Of a stretch of DNA of 64,000 nt, positions 41,180 through 51,984 are shown one piece after another. The DNA is from Darksidea phi. Lineage: Eukaryota; Ascomycota; Dothideomycetes; Pleosporales; Lentitheciaceae. Made by a program: the position numbers and the translations under genes. How positions within the stretch are numbered: position 1 is the first letter of the stretch; each line of letters opens with the position of its first letter. The notes beneath the pieces were generated by a model, which worked only from the letters and a program-made list of their open reading frames with translations, did not search any database and was not told the origin of the DNA. The DNA is taken from assembly GCA_030770425.1 (NCBI GenBank), contig JASJFT010000003.1, positions 372,001-436,000 on the forward strand, given 5' to 3'.

Positions 41180-42763
41180 ATGGCACGACTCGCGTCCATG
41201 GCATTTTTGATCCTCACGGCCTATGCGAGCCTCGCGCTCTGCCAGGACAAGAACACCACAACGACTGCAGCTAACGGCACAGCCTCGGGCGACGAGCGCG
41301 TGGGCTGGGTGTCGCCCCGGTCGCGACGCAGCACCTGGGACATCATCTGGACCTGCCTGACGGTATTTTTCATCTGCTCGTGGAAGTGCACGCACCTCAA
41401 CATCCCCACCGTCGAGGAGAGCGAGGCCGGGTGGTACACGACGTGCGCCATCCCCTGGTGGCCTTTCAGCAAAACGTTCTGCCTCTGGCTATTCCCTAAA
41501 GCTCCCTTGCGCAAGAAGTGGAGGCGCAAGCTGGGCTTCATGTTGTTAATTGCCATCGCGCCCGAGGTAGTGGTCGCCCTGGCCACGAAGCAGTGCGAGG
41601 AAGCGTGGGCAGACCTCAAGGAGGTGCGAGCGAGGGTAGACCTCGATAGTTCCAAGCTCACCATGTCGCACGCCTTCTTCGCGCGCATGGGCGGCTTCGT
41701 GCTGCGGTTCCGTGATCCGGACCCGGTGTTTGTCCAAGGGGGCGACGGGGCTGAGGATAAGACTGGAGACGAGTGCAAGGACAAGGCGAAGCCGGCGGGA
41801 GAGGCCGAGAAGCAGCCCGACGACACGTGCAGAGAATACATCCTGAACTTGGAGAACGTCGGTAAGTCACGGCTTTGCTTTGATCAAAGAGATGGCCCCG
41901 AACCAACCGTGCCTGGACTAACCTTCCGGTCAGCCACACTCGAAACCAAGGGCATCTCTTTCAACGTCGACTACGAGGACATCAAGGACCGCGCCAAGGC
42001 CGACAGCTTCACCAAGCTGTTCGCGTTGGTGCAGGCCGGCTCGCTGGTGGTGCAGAGCATCGCGCGCAAGGCGACAGGCCTGCAGATCACGGAGCTCGAG
42101 CTCATGACCATGGCCTTCACCATCTGCGCGCTGGCCACCTACATCCTCTGGTGGTACAAACCGTTTGACACTGAGCGAGCCATCGTCCTCGACTGCCCCG
42201 GCCCGCAGGCTAAGCAGCGCGACATCCGCACGATGCTGGATGCCTCCCGCGACAGGGACGCCCGCCACGACAGGTACATTTTCGGGCCGCATGCCCGCGG
42301 GAAGCGGCCGGCCGTCGGGGACCTCGACATGAACATACTGCTTGACATTCTGTTTGACATTCTGTTTAGTGCCACCATGGAAACGACCACTAACAACGAC
42401 CAGCGAGTCTACTCCTCGGGCGCGCTATACGCGTCGGGCGCCGCCTTCTCCGCGGTCCACCTAGCCGCCTACAACTGGACATTCCCGTACCCGGTGGTGC
42501 AGATACTGTGGCGCACCTTCAGCCTGGCCGGGCTGGGATCATCGCTGCTCCCCCTCGTCGGGGTAATTGCTAATCTCACTCCGAAGATCATCGGGAGGGA
42601 TTGGTTCGCGTTGAGTGTTGGTGGTACAATAGCCGCGGCGCTTATCATTAACGTGCTCTCGCGGTTGGCGCTTATTGGGCTGACGTTTTACTGCCTTTCT
42701 TCGATGCCGGTGAGCGTGTACAGCGATTTGAGTTGGACAAGGTTTCTTCCTCACTTTTCGTGA
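41180..42763 (+). CDS. Fungal multi-pass membrane protein (GWV-SxRSRxTxDIIWTC family)
   Basis: ATG at 41180 has a good ACC context. Two exons, 41180..41861 and 41934..42763, flank a 72-nt intron (GTAAGT...GTCAG) that is also open in frame. The product is 503 residues. It begins with a signal-like helix (Leu-Ala-Ser-Met-Ala-Phe-Leu-Ile-Leu-Thr), then Gly-Trp-Val-Ser-Pro-Arg-Ser-Arg-Arg, a helix Ile-Ile-Trp-Thr-Cys-Leu-Thr-Val-Phe-Phe-Ile-Cys-Ser-Trp, the helix Ile-Ala-Pro-Glu-Val-Val-Val-Ala-Leu-Ala, and at least four more hydrophobic segments in the second half. Many ascomycetes have several paralogues, and no function is assigned. The family signature also appears, broken, at 44.1 kb. Location: plasma or endomembrane. 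Confidence 0.78.
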   Translation: MARLASMAFLILTAYASLALCQDKNTTTTAANGTASGDERVGWVSPRSRRSTWDIIWTCLTVFFICSWKCTHLNIPTVEESEAGWYTTCAIPWWPFSKTFCLWLFPKAPLRKKWRRKLGFMLLIAIAPEVVVALATKQCEEAWADLKEVRARVDLDSSKLTMSHAFFARMGGFVLRFRDPDPVFVQGGDGAEDKTGDECKDKAKPAGEAEKQPDDTCREYILNLENVGKSRLCFDQRDGPEPTVPGLTFRSATLETKGISFNVDYEDIKDRAKADSFTKLFALVQAGSLVVQSIARKATGLQITELELMTMAFTICALATYILWWYKPFDTERAIVLDCPGPQAKQRDIRTMLDASRDRDARHDRYIFGPHARGKRPAVGDLDMNILLDILFDILFSATMETTTNNDQRVYSSGALYASGAAFSAVHLAAYNWTFPYPVVQILWRTFSLAGLGSSLLPLVGVIANLTPKIIGRDWFALSVGGTIAAALIINVLSRLALIGLTFYCLSSMPVSVYSDLSWTRFLPHFS

Positions 42764-43956
42764 TTCGGGGTTGTTGTACAGTCCCCGGGTGAGCAGATGC
42801 CGTCATCAGGGCCTTCGTGGTCATCCCGTTCATTCTGTCCCATTTCCAGTTATCGCTGTCGAGACTACCGATTTCCGAGCGGTCGATTTAGCTCGTGCGG
42901 TATACCATCCCTATCTAATCAGAACCCTGCTGTTGGCGGCGGTATATCCGGGCTCGGAGCTGCAGAGGTCTAAAGGTAGCATCGCATTCGCTAGATTTGA
43001 CGTTGTTTGACGAACTTGTAAAGTCGTGATGAGCCATTTGATAAAGTGAGGCAATTCTACCTAACCGCTAGCTGGAGAAAAGTAACGCAAGATAGTAAGA
43101 CTTCTAGATGCGTGATAATGTGTGAGTTGTTCGCATGCCCTTGAGCTGCACCCAACTTCTACGCGGTTGACCACCCCCAGCTTTTAGGCGGTCGGTCCCC
43201 TGCTCTACTATGTGTAGGGGCTGCTCTGTTTCCTTAGTCTGCACGAAGTTTCAAGCGTACGGAGGATACATTAGAGCCCGTACATCAACCTATAGGTCAT
43301 TTATGAGGTCCTATCCTAGCCGCCGTAAGTCGTCGCTATCGACGTTGTGCGGCCGCTGTTCCAAAAGACGATCGACCAAATTCATTTCTACTACCATCGC
43401 TATATACGGAAGTATCCTGTATTTATAGCTTCGGTTCATTCTTTATCTTTTCAAAGTATACCTTTATTTCCTCGAATATCTTTACAGAGTCCTCTTAGAA
43501 TCCTTAGTAGTACACCCCTCTATGTCACCTTTTCGCGTTATTCCGCGAGTTTGACGACGCCATGGCTACTACTTATTCGAAGATATAGAATAGAACATAG
43601 ACCGCTTAGTAGTAGAGGTACTAGAGTTAGATTAGAGAAATAAGGGAAAGAAATAAGAGAAAGCCTAGCAATAAGGGGGTAAGTGTTTTATAGACGTTAG
43701 GTTGATAAGGTAAGAAGCGATGCCCGATATGAATAAGCGTAGGGACTACGCTAGACCCGAAGAGGGAGTCCCTAGACAGGGATTACCGGAGGGATACTAG
43801 ATGAGTACACCACGGATAACGACGAAGAAGCTGAGTGATGAAGACCATCCGCATCGGTTCTATAAGAAAATATCAGTGCATGTGTATTTCTTGGTGGAAT
43901 GCAGTTCTATCCTGCGTTGAGTGGAAGAAGCATTGACAATACCACACAAGTGCGCA
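42764..43956. other. Gene-poor, AT-rich block
   Basis: No gene is supported. From about 43250 to 43830 the plus strand is rich in TAG/TAT/TTA steps and broken frames, as expected of old repeat sequence altered by C-to-T mutation. Confidence 0.4.
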
Positions 43957-44220
43957 TCTTTTCGGTGAGCTTACGAGCCGCACGTCAGTCCTTGAAGGCG
44001 AACACGGCGACTATTCTGGAGCCAGGAGCGCAGCAATCAGGTCGGCGAGCTTGCGCAGAAATAGAGCCATGTCTGAGGCATCTTGTCGCCGCGGCACACT
44101 CAGGTGTAGCGCACAGATGAGGGTCGTGGAAACGCAACTAAACACAAGAGATGCCGTGCCACGAGTAGTGCGCTCTGCGACCCATCCAACGGTTCCATTT
44201 CCGTGGGGAGTGGTCGCCAT
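43957..44220 (-). pseudogene. Frameshifted 5' fragment of a membrane protein of the 41-kb family
   Basis: From the ATG at 44220 the frame reads Gly-Trp-Val-Ala-Glu-Arg-Thr-Thr-Arg-Gly-Thr, then a hydrophobic helix with Cys-Val-Ser-Thr-Thr-Leu-Ile-Cys, then Leu-Leu-Ala-Pro-Glu and a stop. The expected continuation (Ile-Val-Ala-Val-Phe-Ala-Phe-Lys) follows immediately in the next frame, so one A has been lost near 44013. The rest of the protein is missing. It is a relative of the gene at 41.2 kb in opposite orientation. Confidence 0.7.
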
Positions 44221-45138
44221 AGTACAACGGAGAAGAGTCGGAGGAAAGCCTGTGTACACTCGATTGGCTGCGGCGTATAAATGACCAGAGGACCAGCTAC
44301 TACTATACTCTAAATAGCTACTAGATATAGCAGAAGCTGACGAGGAGCAAAGATACCTAACAAGACAGAGGGCGGTGAAGAGTGAGCCAGCGACGTATCG
44401 TAACAGTAAGGCTGAGAAGGGGATGGCTGGAATGGCTAAGTCCGCGCGACCCTTGGTAGAAAAAAAAAACACACCGGGTAGCAAGGGCAACCGACGGGAT
44501 ATCTGTAAAATAATAAATTCATTTTGTTTATCGTAGTATAACAAGAGATGCTGGCAACTTCTAGACTCGCCGCTACCAATGCTGTAATAACTCCTAGGAA
44601 TCAAGATAAGGGATGTAGGACCCGTAGTGATAACTCAGATGCAATGAGCAGTGCAAGTGGCGCAGCGAGGGTATCGTATTTATTAATATATTAATGGCAA
44701 TATTAACCAATTTATAGAGTTATAAGGAAGAATAGCTAAGTAGCCATTCCCAAGCACAATTATTGCCGTGCGCCTGAACGGCAGCGATCCGACGCTGGGT
44801 GACGTCTACCAGCCTGGTGTATTGGTTGATTGCTGCGGTATGTTTGCATGCAACAAATACACCGTTGGCGAAGAGAGTAGAAGCGGGTGTCGCCGTTGGC
44901 TGGGTAGACCGGCGGCTTACGTTGCGTACACGGCCATGACAAGTAACGTGAGCAAGCAAGGCCGAAGCTGTTATGGAGATGTATTGATGGCCGTACCACG
45001 CCAGACAGGGGTGCCGAGGTATCAGCATCAAGCAAAGAATACCCCACGACATCCACTCTATTGTTCCGGGATCCTCGACCTCCACTAGGTCCTTAATACC
45101 ACCTCATTGTCCACATCAGGAGAGCGTGCGCATATTCA
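44221..45138. other. Intergenic, no supported gene
   Basis: Left part: upstream sequence of the broken membrane-protein gene, including a poly-A run near 44460. Right part: 3' flank of the HNH gene. The minus frame 44720..45085 has no family signal. Confidence 0.4.
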
Positions 45139-46572
45139 TCAGCTGTGACTTCCCCAAAGCGCCTTGTCCGCCTGCCCCACTTTATTGTGGACCGTTGTAT
45201 AGTTCAATAAGGACCTTTGCACGGCCTGTTCCGCGGTGCTTTTGGGCCCGAACCGCCATGAGCTTGGATCTTCATCCTGTTCGTCTTTGCAGTCTTTGAC
45301 ATGACTACGGGCGCTAAGACTGCAGTTCCAGCTCTTCGCTCTGGAGCATGCCCACCCTTGATATACACCAGTAGGGTTCTCTACCATTCCCAGCCATCGA
45401 CGCACGAGTTGTAGACTATTGTACGGGTCCAGAGATAACTGTCCGTCGCCGGGCCGAGCCAAGGCGGGCTCGGAGCAAGTTGTATCCGCACATGCTGCGT
45501 CTCTGAAGGTTGCGAATATCTTGTCCGAATGTTTGATCGGTATCGCTTGAGGTGAGCCCAGGCAAAGGCGCTTGCGCTGGGTTCGGTCGGAGTCGGGTTC
45601 GAACTCGCAGCGGCGTTTTTGGGCTTGTGGAGAGGACGCGAGGGCGGACGAGAGTGGGGTGGGTAGGCATTGCGAATGGCGTCGCGTCGTGGAGCTGTCG
45701 AAGTTAGACTGCGTGCCTGGGCCCGAATCGCCTGACGACGGTCCCGCGGGCGCGGAAGGACAAAGGCACAGATCGGACTGCATGTCCGGCTGCTTTTCGA
45801 ACTGCGAATCGGGATCCCGTTGCGATGGAGGTGGCGGCGCGAGCATTGTTCCCTGCTCTCCTCGTTCCTCCTGCAGCTGTTTCCACCGGCACGTGCCCCT
45901 GTCGTATAACAAGCTCAACTCCTTCAGCTGCATGAAGACTGCGACAGGCAACCGAGTCGGCCATGCGATCTTACTTACGGCCTGGATGGCGTGACGGACC
46001 ATGGCCATGGGGTCGCCATGCCAGTGCTTCTCCACACACCACTCGCGCTTGTCGCTAGGACCAAAGAAACTCTCGTCGATGTAGCAGGTATAGGAGCCGC
46101 CTAGCGCACCGTTGACAAAATGGCCTGAACGGGGGCCCATATGCGCACAATGGTCGAGATATGCCATGGCGGTTGGCGGGATTCTAGTAATGACGTTCGA
46201 AGATTGGCAGGCAGCCTGCCAATTGTGCTCCGCTTTGAAGAAGTAGTCAAGATGCGTGGGTACGATAAATAGTTCCGGTTTGTATCGATCGTCATAAGCG
46301 GCATGGCAGGACTTACAGAGGAAGAGGCCGTTGGCGATATCGCCGTGTGACCGTATGCTCATCAAGCCAACGCGGTGAAGCGTGCGCAGATTGTCGTCTC
46401 CCTTAGACAACACATGGGCCTTGTCGAGGTGGCGAGGAGCGCTGCAGGCCCAACACGCCCGGCCGCAGTATAACGAGGCCAACTGGTCGGCTACGTCTGT
46501 GCCGAAGGAGCGCGCGCTGTCCGAGTACGACGACGTCCGCGCGGACTGCGACTGACGCGGGGCCCAATGCAT
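45139..46572 (-). CDS. HNH-type nuclease-domain protein
   Basis: A single-exon frame of 477 residues. Near residues 38-95 are Cys-Trp-Ala-Cys, then Leu-Asp-Lys-Ala-His-Val-Leu-Ser, then Leu-Phe-Leu-Cys-Lys-Ser-Cys-His-Ala-Ala-Tyr-Asp. This is the HNH pattern with two Cys pairs holding a structural zinc and a His as catalytic candidate (the central Asn is less clear). Residues 100-230 form a helical domain. Residues 240-350 are Ser/Pro/Gln-rich and probably disordered. A conserved C-terminal block (Arg-Arg-Trp-Leu-Gly...Lys-Ala-Leu-Trp-Gly) ends the protein. HNH folds cut nucleic acid. In fungi such stand-alone genes form expanded families of unknown role. A decayed copy of the C-terminal block lies at 55.5 kb. 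No signal peptide; start at the first Met. Confidence 0.75.
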   Translation of the reverse strand: MHWAPRQSQSARTSSYSDSARSFGTDVADQLASLYCGRACWACSAPRHLDKAHVLSKGDDNLRTLHRVGLMSIRSHGDIANGLFLCKSCHAAYDDRYKPELFIVPTHLDYFFKAEHNWQAACQSSNVITRIPPTAMAYLDHCAHMGPRSGHFVNGALGGSYTCYIDESFFGPSDKREWCVEKHWHGDPMAMVRHAIQAVSKIAWPTRLPVAVFMQLKELSLLYDRGTCRWKQLQEERGEQGTMLAPPPPSQRDPDSQFEKQPDMQSDLCLCPSAPAGPSSGDSGPGTQSNFDSSTTRRHSQCLPTPLSSALASSPQAQKRRCEFEPDSDRTQRKRLCLGSPQAIPIKHSDKIFATFRDAACADTTCSEPALARPGDGQLSLDPYNSLQLVRRWLGMVENPTGVYQGWACSRAKSWNCSLSARSHVKDCKDEQDEDPSSWRFGPKSTAEQAVQRSLLNYTTVHNKVGQADKALWGSHS

Positions 46573-46744
46573 CGCCCTCGAAGGCGCGCTTTGCCATGAC
46601 GCGGTGATGAGAATGAGAACTAGGCGGGGTGAGACTGCATGGTTAATGGCATAACAACGGCTAAACCTCGGTCCCGCCTAAGGCACACATAATCCTAGTA
46701 ACCCACTTCTTGATACCACAACATAACGCCTAACATAACCCAAT
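46573..46744. other. Upstream region of the HNH gene
   Basis: Promoter-side spacer between the HNH gene and a repeat copy. No motif can be assigned. Confidence 0.4.
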
Positions 46745-46895
46745 CTGTATAGCTGAGAATATATTTTCTTCCATATATAAAGAATATTCGAGTATGAGGT
46801 GTGACTATGCAGCTCTACTATATGTAGACTTCTGCTGCGTTTCGTACGGACCGTACAAAGGAGACCTCCACTTTGTAAATCCAAATAAATAACAG
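46745..46895 (+). repeat. Dispersed LTR-like repeat, copy C (partial)
   Basis: This stretch carries TGTATAGCT, then TATATAAAGAATATTCGAGTA, then GCTGCGTTTCGTACGGACC, an AGGAGACCTCCAC block, and ends AAATCCAAA. The same blocks in the same order occur at 52.0-52.2 kb and, inverted, at 60.8-61.0 kb. The 5' third seen in the other copies is absent or too diverged here. Confidence 0.7.
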
Positions 46896-47727
46896 TTCCT
46901 AAAAAGGCTATAAGACGATATAAAGCAATCTAGAATAGACAATATTCCGCCTAGCTCTAAGTCTAAACGGTACTAGTATACAATATCATAAACCTATACT
47001 TCCTTTTAATACCGACTTAAACTCCTTAAGCGTCTGTATAGTCTAGTAAAAATAGAAGTCTAAGACTTACTCTAGCTGAATTACATCGGCTATAAAGTTA
47101 TTGGCGAAGGATTTATTTGGTAGGATTATACTGCTAGGTACGAGTCCTTAGAGCGGCAATGAATACCAGCTTTACTCGGAGAGTACAGGTAGTAAATGTA
47201 GATTCGATATATTACTGCTTCTAGTCATGGTTAAAGAGTGCAGTAGGCTGTTTATACAGTAATGAGAAGAAATGAGTTTTATTGTAGTGACTGTTCCATA
47301 TTTGACAGAGTGATGGTTTATGACTTGGTGATGGTCTCTAATTTAGGAATGACCTGTGACGCCGTATACAGTCCATGTTTCCTAGCGATTTGTACGTGAG
47401 AGTTTCTTACGGTAACACCGACTATACAAATTTCTTTTCGCACCCAAATAGGATGGTCAGCGTACATGGTCAGCGTGCTGCGGGGTAAGGTAGGTAACAT
47501 GAAGATGAGATAGTTTTGGCTAATGCGTAGATATATAAGAAGCAATTGAAGATAAGGCCTTAAGATGCAGTCTATACTCTTATTGTGCCGTATTTGAAAC
47601 CACCTTCTTTACAACTTTGTCGGATTAAATCGACCACAACTCCAGCCTTTTCCTCCCTACACCGCCATGATCTTAGAAGTCCTACCATGTATGGGCAGAT
47701 TTTGATCCATTAATCTGCGCGGCCGAT
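46896..47727. other. AT-rich block, no gene
   Basis: Dense in stops on both strands and rich in TA, CTA and TTA. Probably mutated repeat sequence. The right end is the 3' flank of the F-box gene. Confidence 0.4.
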
Positions 47728-49122
47728 TCACCACCTCCACTCATCAATCTTGAAATCCTTTTCCTCCGCTCCCTCCTGCTTCTTCGACGCCATCGTGCCA
47801 TCTACAAACTCCATGTTACCCTTTAGAACATCTATCGCTGCGCTTATGTTATCGCCCCTGTATCGTATGCCTTGCAATGCATACGACATGTAACCCCTCC
47901 CCATATCCGACAGCTCAAACCTTTCATCTTCAAAAGGTGGAGGGAGATGCCGATGATATCGAAAGTACTGAAATGACACCGACCGTATCGACCAAGATGG
48001 ATAAGCGCCCAGAACGTGGCTTAGTGATACCATGGTGATATTTTTCAATTTTGGGAATCGAGAAGGGTCTTGGAGATAGGAGAGTATGGATTGCCAGGTT
48101 CCGGATGAGAGACGTATCTCATGGAAGACGAGGGATTTTAGATCTTGCAAGGGTTGTGAGAGCAATGCTTTCAAGGCATCTGCTGTGACTCCTGAAAGCT
48201 TTAGAATAAGCGTATCTAATCCTCGTGCAAAGCGCCTGGTGCAGAGATTTTGGAGAAGGAGGCTTTGTCCGTCCGCGTCTTTAAAGGCCAGACGAAGCCT
48301 TTTTAGATTTCTTGCTGCAGAGATGATGCGTGCGTTGTTTTTCGCCGACTGCTCTACCGAAGACTCGTCTGGGTCGAAATTGAATTCGTTCATCTCCAGA
48401 TCAAGGCTCTGCAGCGCACTCCAACCACGATGAAACATTCCAAACTCCCAAATCTCGGGGAGGTAGTGATTTCCTGGGAATGCCAATGACATCACCGATA
48501 TCCGAATCTGCGATTCGAGGGCAAAGGACTGTACTTCAATGCCAGTGAGAGCAATAACCCGTAATAGAACAGCGAAGACATCGATCGATGTAATACAATC
48601 AGCGCGCCGGTATTCTCCATTCGCCCAATCCGCTCCGTCTGGGCCAATACGGAAAGATCTGCAGTGGGTAAAGCTCGTAGTCAAAATAGAACAGAGATCT
48701 TGGATCGCTGGACAGTCCCATCGTATACGTGCTCTCTCACTCCAATCACATTCTCTTTTACGCCATTCATATCCCCTGCCAAATGCGCGCCAAGGGTTGA
48801 GTTCGTTACGCTCTTGGGGGGAAAGGTATCTGAGAATGTCCGTCCCGATGTCTGTACCTTTGGCAACGAAACAGAGTTCTTGGACCTGTTCTCTTAGATT
48901 CTTGTGCTGTGCAATGTGCTTCAGTCTTTGAATAGAAAATACCGAGAGACTCGTTTCTATAGTGTTGTAGAATCCTTTAAGGAAAGCGGTCTGTGTCTTG
49001 AGGCAGAGCTCGGAGCATGTTAGGCGTAAAGCCAACAAGTCCTCTTTGTCCTCAACCAGGGATGCCACATTTTCGATCAGTTCGGTTGGGAGGTGAGGTA
49101 GAAAACAGCGCATTGAATTCAT
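47728..49122 (-). CDS. F-box protein
   Basis: A single-exon frame of 464 residues. The start Leu-Pro-His-Leu-Pro-Thr-Glu-Leu-Ile-Glu-Asn-Val-Ala-Ser-Leu-Val...Leu-Leu-Ala-Leu-Arg-Leu-Thr-Cys fits the F-box of about 40 residues, which binds Skp1 in SCF ubiquitin ligases. The rest holds scattered Leu-rich segments (Leu-Gln-Ser-Leu-Asp-Leu-Glu, Leu-Lys-Arg-Leu-Arg-Leu, Leu-Asp-Thr-Leu-Ile-Leu-Lys-Leu-Ser-Gly, Leu-Lys-Ser-Leu-Val) that look like weak leucine-rich repeats for substrate binding. This layout is very common in ascomycetes; the target is unknown. Cytosol or nucleus. The frame is clean and the start is the first Met. Confidence 0.8.
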   Translation of the reverse strand: MNSMRCFLPHLPTELIENVASLVEDKEDLLALRLTCSELCLKTQTAFLKGFYNTIETSLSVFSIQRLKHIAQHKNLREQVQELCFVAKGTDIGTDILRYLSPQERNELNPWRAFGRGYEWRKRECDWSERARIRWDCPAIQDLCSILTTSFTHCRSFRIGPDGADWANGEYRRADCITSIDVFAVLLRVIALTGIEVQSFALESQIRISVMSLAFPGNHYLPEIWEFGMFHRGWSALQSLDLEMNEFNFDPDESSVEQSAKNNARIISAARNLKRLRLAFKDADGQSLLLQNLCTRRFARGLDTLILKLSGVTADALKALLSQPLQDLKSLVFHEIRLSSGTWQSILSYLQDPSRFPKLKNITMVSLSHVLGAYPSWSIRSVSFQYFRYHRHLPPPFEDERFELSDMGRGYMSYALQGIRYRGDNISAAIDVLKGNMEFVDGTMASKKQEGAEEKDFKIDEWRW

Positions 49123-49618
49123 TTTTGCTTGAGAATCGTTGATGTGGGGAAAGACGTTTTCCGGGGATTTAGGCGAATGGTTGCCTAGAGTATATTTGTG
49201 CGCTAGTGCTGTGCCGCAACCAATTCGCTCTCATATGCGAAAACCGCGCATGCCTGCAGCCAACTCTCGCTGAATAACTGTATACGGTGGACCGTCAAAG
49301 GTGTCGAGTCAAAACTGTTTCCCATCCTAAACTCGGATCTCACACCACCTGCAGCGCCGCTGACACTTAGCGAAATACTGTATATAAGCTTTTTATATAG
49401 TAAAGTCTATATCTTCAGCATTTTACAAAGAAATACTGGGTATTGGTGGCGCTACAGTTGGTGTTTCATCAGCAGCCTGAGTTCTGGCGGAGTTTCTCGA
49501 CTGAACCTTAGTTATTCGCCCGCCCGCGTAGGCTGCAGGTGTACTAAAGATACTAGATAGGATACACTAGCTAGATGCTTTTTGCGTGTCGGCAAAGGAG
49601 AGTATATCAGCGCTAATC
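49123..49618. other. Intergenic between two minus-strand genes
   Basis: Holds the F-box promoter and the 3' flank of the protease-like gene. No coding or RNA feature seen. Confidence 0.45.
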
Positions 49619-51043
49619 TTACAAAGGTCGGTTCCCAAACGAAATGCTTTTCCTGTCGGCATCAAAAACACTGTTGAGCCCATTCAAGAAGGGTGCTCCC
49701 AGAATTATGAACCCTTTGTCTCCGTACTCCGAAAGGTTGAAAAAGCCAGATACGCACTTCAACTGCTTGTAGAGCTTATCATGCATTTCGATGAGATAGT
49801 CCCAAGGCGTTAATGTGATTGCCTGCTCATCAGGCCCGAACACAATTGTCCAATTTGGCAGATTTTGTCGCTCCTCGCAGTCGATCCAGTCAAAGACGTG
49901 CCTGATACCAATAGCTTTATGAATCTTCTCTGCCACTTCGTCTGGTACACCAATCCATGGAAACGATGATGATATAACAGCGATTTGCGGTTTCTCTAGG
50001 ACTTGTGTGGTAGCTTCAGAGAGATTAAAACCCATTGACATGCTCTCTACGGAGACTTGCCAACCGTTCATGGTATAGTACCTCCATATGTGGTCTGAAT
50101 CGTCGGTCTTGCTATGATTCAGTGGCACCTCTATTAGCTCCTCTCGCCGTAGGTTTTGGGGTAAACCGCCCAATACCATCTCGCCCGTCTCATTGTCGGT
50201 CCGCGCGAGTTTGAGTGACACAATGTTTTCGTCTAAGAGTTGCTGCTGGATCATGTTGTGGAACGGACTCGAAGCAGAGAAATCATCGGGCCGATCTCCA
50301 TTCCGGGCCGGGAAAAGCGCCAGACCGAGCGCAGTATCGAAAAGATCATCACGCGTACTAATATCCGGGTGCCAGATCGTCGCTTCTTCAAACATCTGTC
50401 CCTTTATTTCCATACCTGCTACATGTACACTGTCCTGAGAGACATTGCCCCATGTATGCAGTCCCGCAGGACCGGTGTAGAGCACACTGGCAGGCGTCAA
50501 GTCTGCGCGGTAGGTTGACGAAAGCGACGAATTGTAGAGGGGATGGGTAATGCAGGATTTGGATTGTCCCGGATCATAGGTGCAGTTTACTGAAGGTATG
50601 AATAATGTACTCCAGCTAGTGTCGACAGTCGCGGTCAATTTGAGGGGAGGGTTGCCCACACTGATAGGTGTGGTGTAAATGCTCCAGTACATGGCGTCCC
50701 AGAGATCGTCGTCATCGTCAAATTCATCCTGGGCCAAAGTACGGGGACGAGCTTTCTGGGAGATGGTTGCGAAAAAGGTATCGTGATTTCCTAGGGCCAG
50801 GTGAGACGAAGGCGGAGGTGGCAAAGCGAGTGGGATTTGATCCTGGTGCTCCTATGATGTATAGTTAGCATCGGTTTTCTAGAAATTGAGCATGTACTTT
50901 TCGCTCACTTGAGCTTGAAGAACATTGGTTTCACGAAAATAGAGGCCAGATGTGGTTCGTGTGATGGGTAGACGATAGAAGCCAGCTTCAGCCACAGCGA
51001 ACATCAGTACCACAGAAGTTGTTGAAGAATACGAAAATATCAT
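49619..51043 (-). CDS. Pepsin-fold (A1 family) protein lacking the second catalytic Asp
   Basis: Two exons, complement(50909..51043) and complement(49619..50851), with a 57-nt intron (GTGAGC...CATAG), encode 455 residues. A signal peptide (about 1-20) is followed by a propeptide with an acidic run. The first active-site loop reads Ala-Thr-Val-Asp-Thr-Ser-Trp-Ser (Asp about 120) where Asp-Thr-Gly-Ser is usual. The second loop, expected as Asp-Thr-Gly-Thr/Ser, reads Ala-Val-Ile-Ser-Ser-Ser-Phe-Pro (about 336), so the partner aspartate is absent. The C-terminus keeps the fold strand Ile-Leu-Gly-Ala-Pro-Phe-Leu-Asn-Gly. Several Asn-x-Ser/Thr sites fit a secreted glycoprotein. A1 enzymes need both aspartates, so this is probably a non-catalytic binder or a degenerate paralogue. 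The frame is otherwise clean. Confidence 0.82.
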
Positions 51044-51984
51044 CTTGATATACAATGGCCGCTCCGAAATGAGACCAACCGTTATGTCCTGGAGTTTTAG
51101 TTACCGCTGGGTGCGGCACAGTTGGGGCAGTGCAGCGCACGAGCCTACAGGGCCTGATTGGCCTTAAGAAGTTCGGGCCCGTTCGGTACCGCCTTCTGGA
51201 GGCGCCAGATTACCGTCAGAACGCCTAATAATTGATCTGAGTTGGAAACTAACGGCCTGTTCGATAAAAACGAGGTTCTGATGGCGCTTCTGGTGGTATC
51301 AGAAATAATATAAAATGAGCCGATTTGAAACGCTTGTTAGCGCTTACATGACCCACATCGAACCTCATTAGACGATCTGGTACCTCCAGAAGTTTCTGGA
51401 GGTTGTAAGGTGCCGTAGGACGCTCAACCTCAACTCAGCTCTAGCCCTAACCCTCGGAGCTAACCATCGTTATCTCCGTGGTCAATTATCGCCAGTCTTG
51501 GCATGGTGTTAATAGTACGTGATCGGTAATATTAGGTTAGTAGGAGGTTTGATTTTGGCCATCTATGTATCTAAAAATTGATATTCTGTGTGTACCGCAC
51601 AGGATTTCAGATGACTGATTAGCGAGTAATAAACCTAGCTTAAACTATAATCTACCCCTTTATCTAATATATAGATAGTTTTATACTAATAGTTATTATA
51701 ATCGAGGAGCCCTATCGATAGTACCTCCCGCCTGTAGCGCCGGGGATGCTCCACCACGATATTCGAAAGGTTTAGAGCGCTATACTCGAATAGCCTATCA
51801 TACTCTAGTTTATTCTACTAAAGAACTAGGTGAACGATCGTTAGTAAAGATATATAGTTAGTAGGTATTAATATAAGGAAGCTAGCTAGGTATAAGAGAG
51901 GAATATAATAAGGAAGCTAGCTAAGGATAAGAGATGGATATAATAAGTAGTATACTAGTATCATCGCAGGCAATATTTATACTA
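51044..51984. other. AT-rich block with a short tandem repeat
   Basis: No gene is supported. Upstream sequence of the protease-like gene passes into AT-rich, stop-dense DNA. At 51873..51942 two 35-bp units (core ATAAGGAAGCTAGCTA) stand in tandem with about six differences. Confidence 0.5.

Noticed and set aside
43347..43643. 98-codon plus-strand frame
   Set aside because: Lies in a TA-rich mutated block; random open frame.
46745..46895. Reading the shared repeat as a conserved non-coding RNA
   Set aside because: The three copies differ in completeness and orientation and one has flanking AATTC, which fits a transposed element better than an RNA gene.
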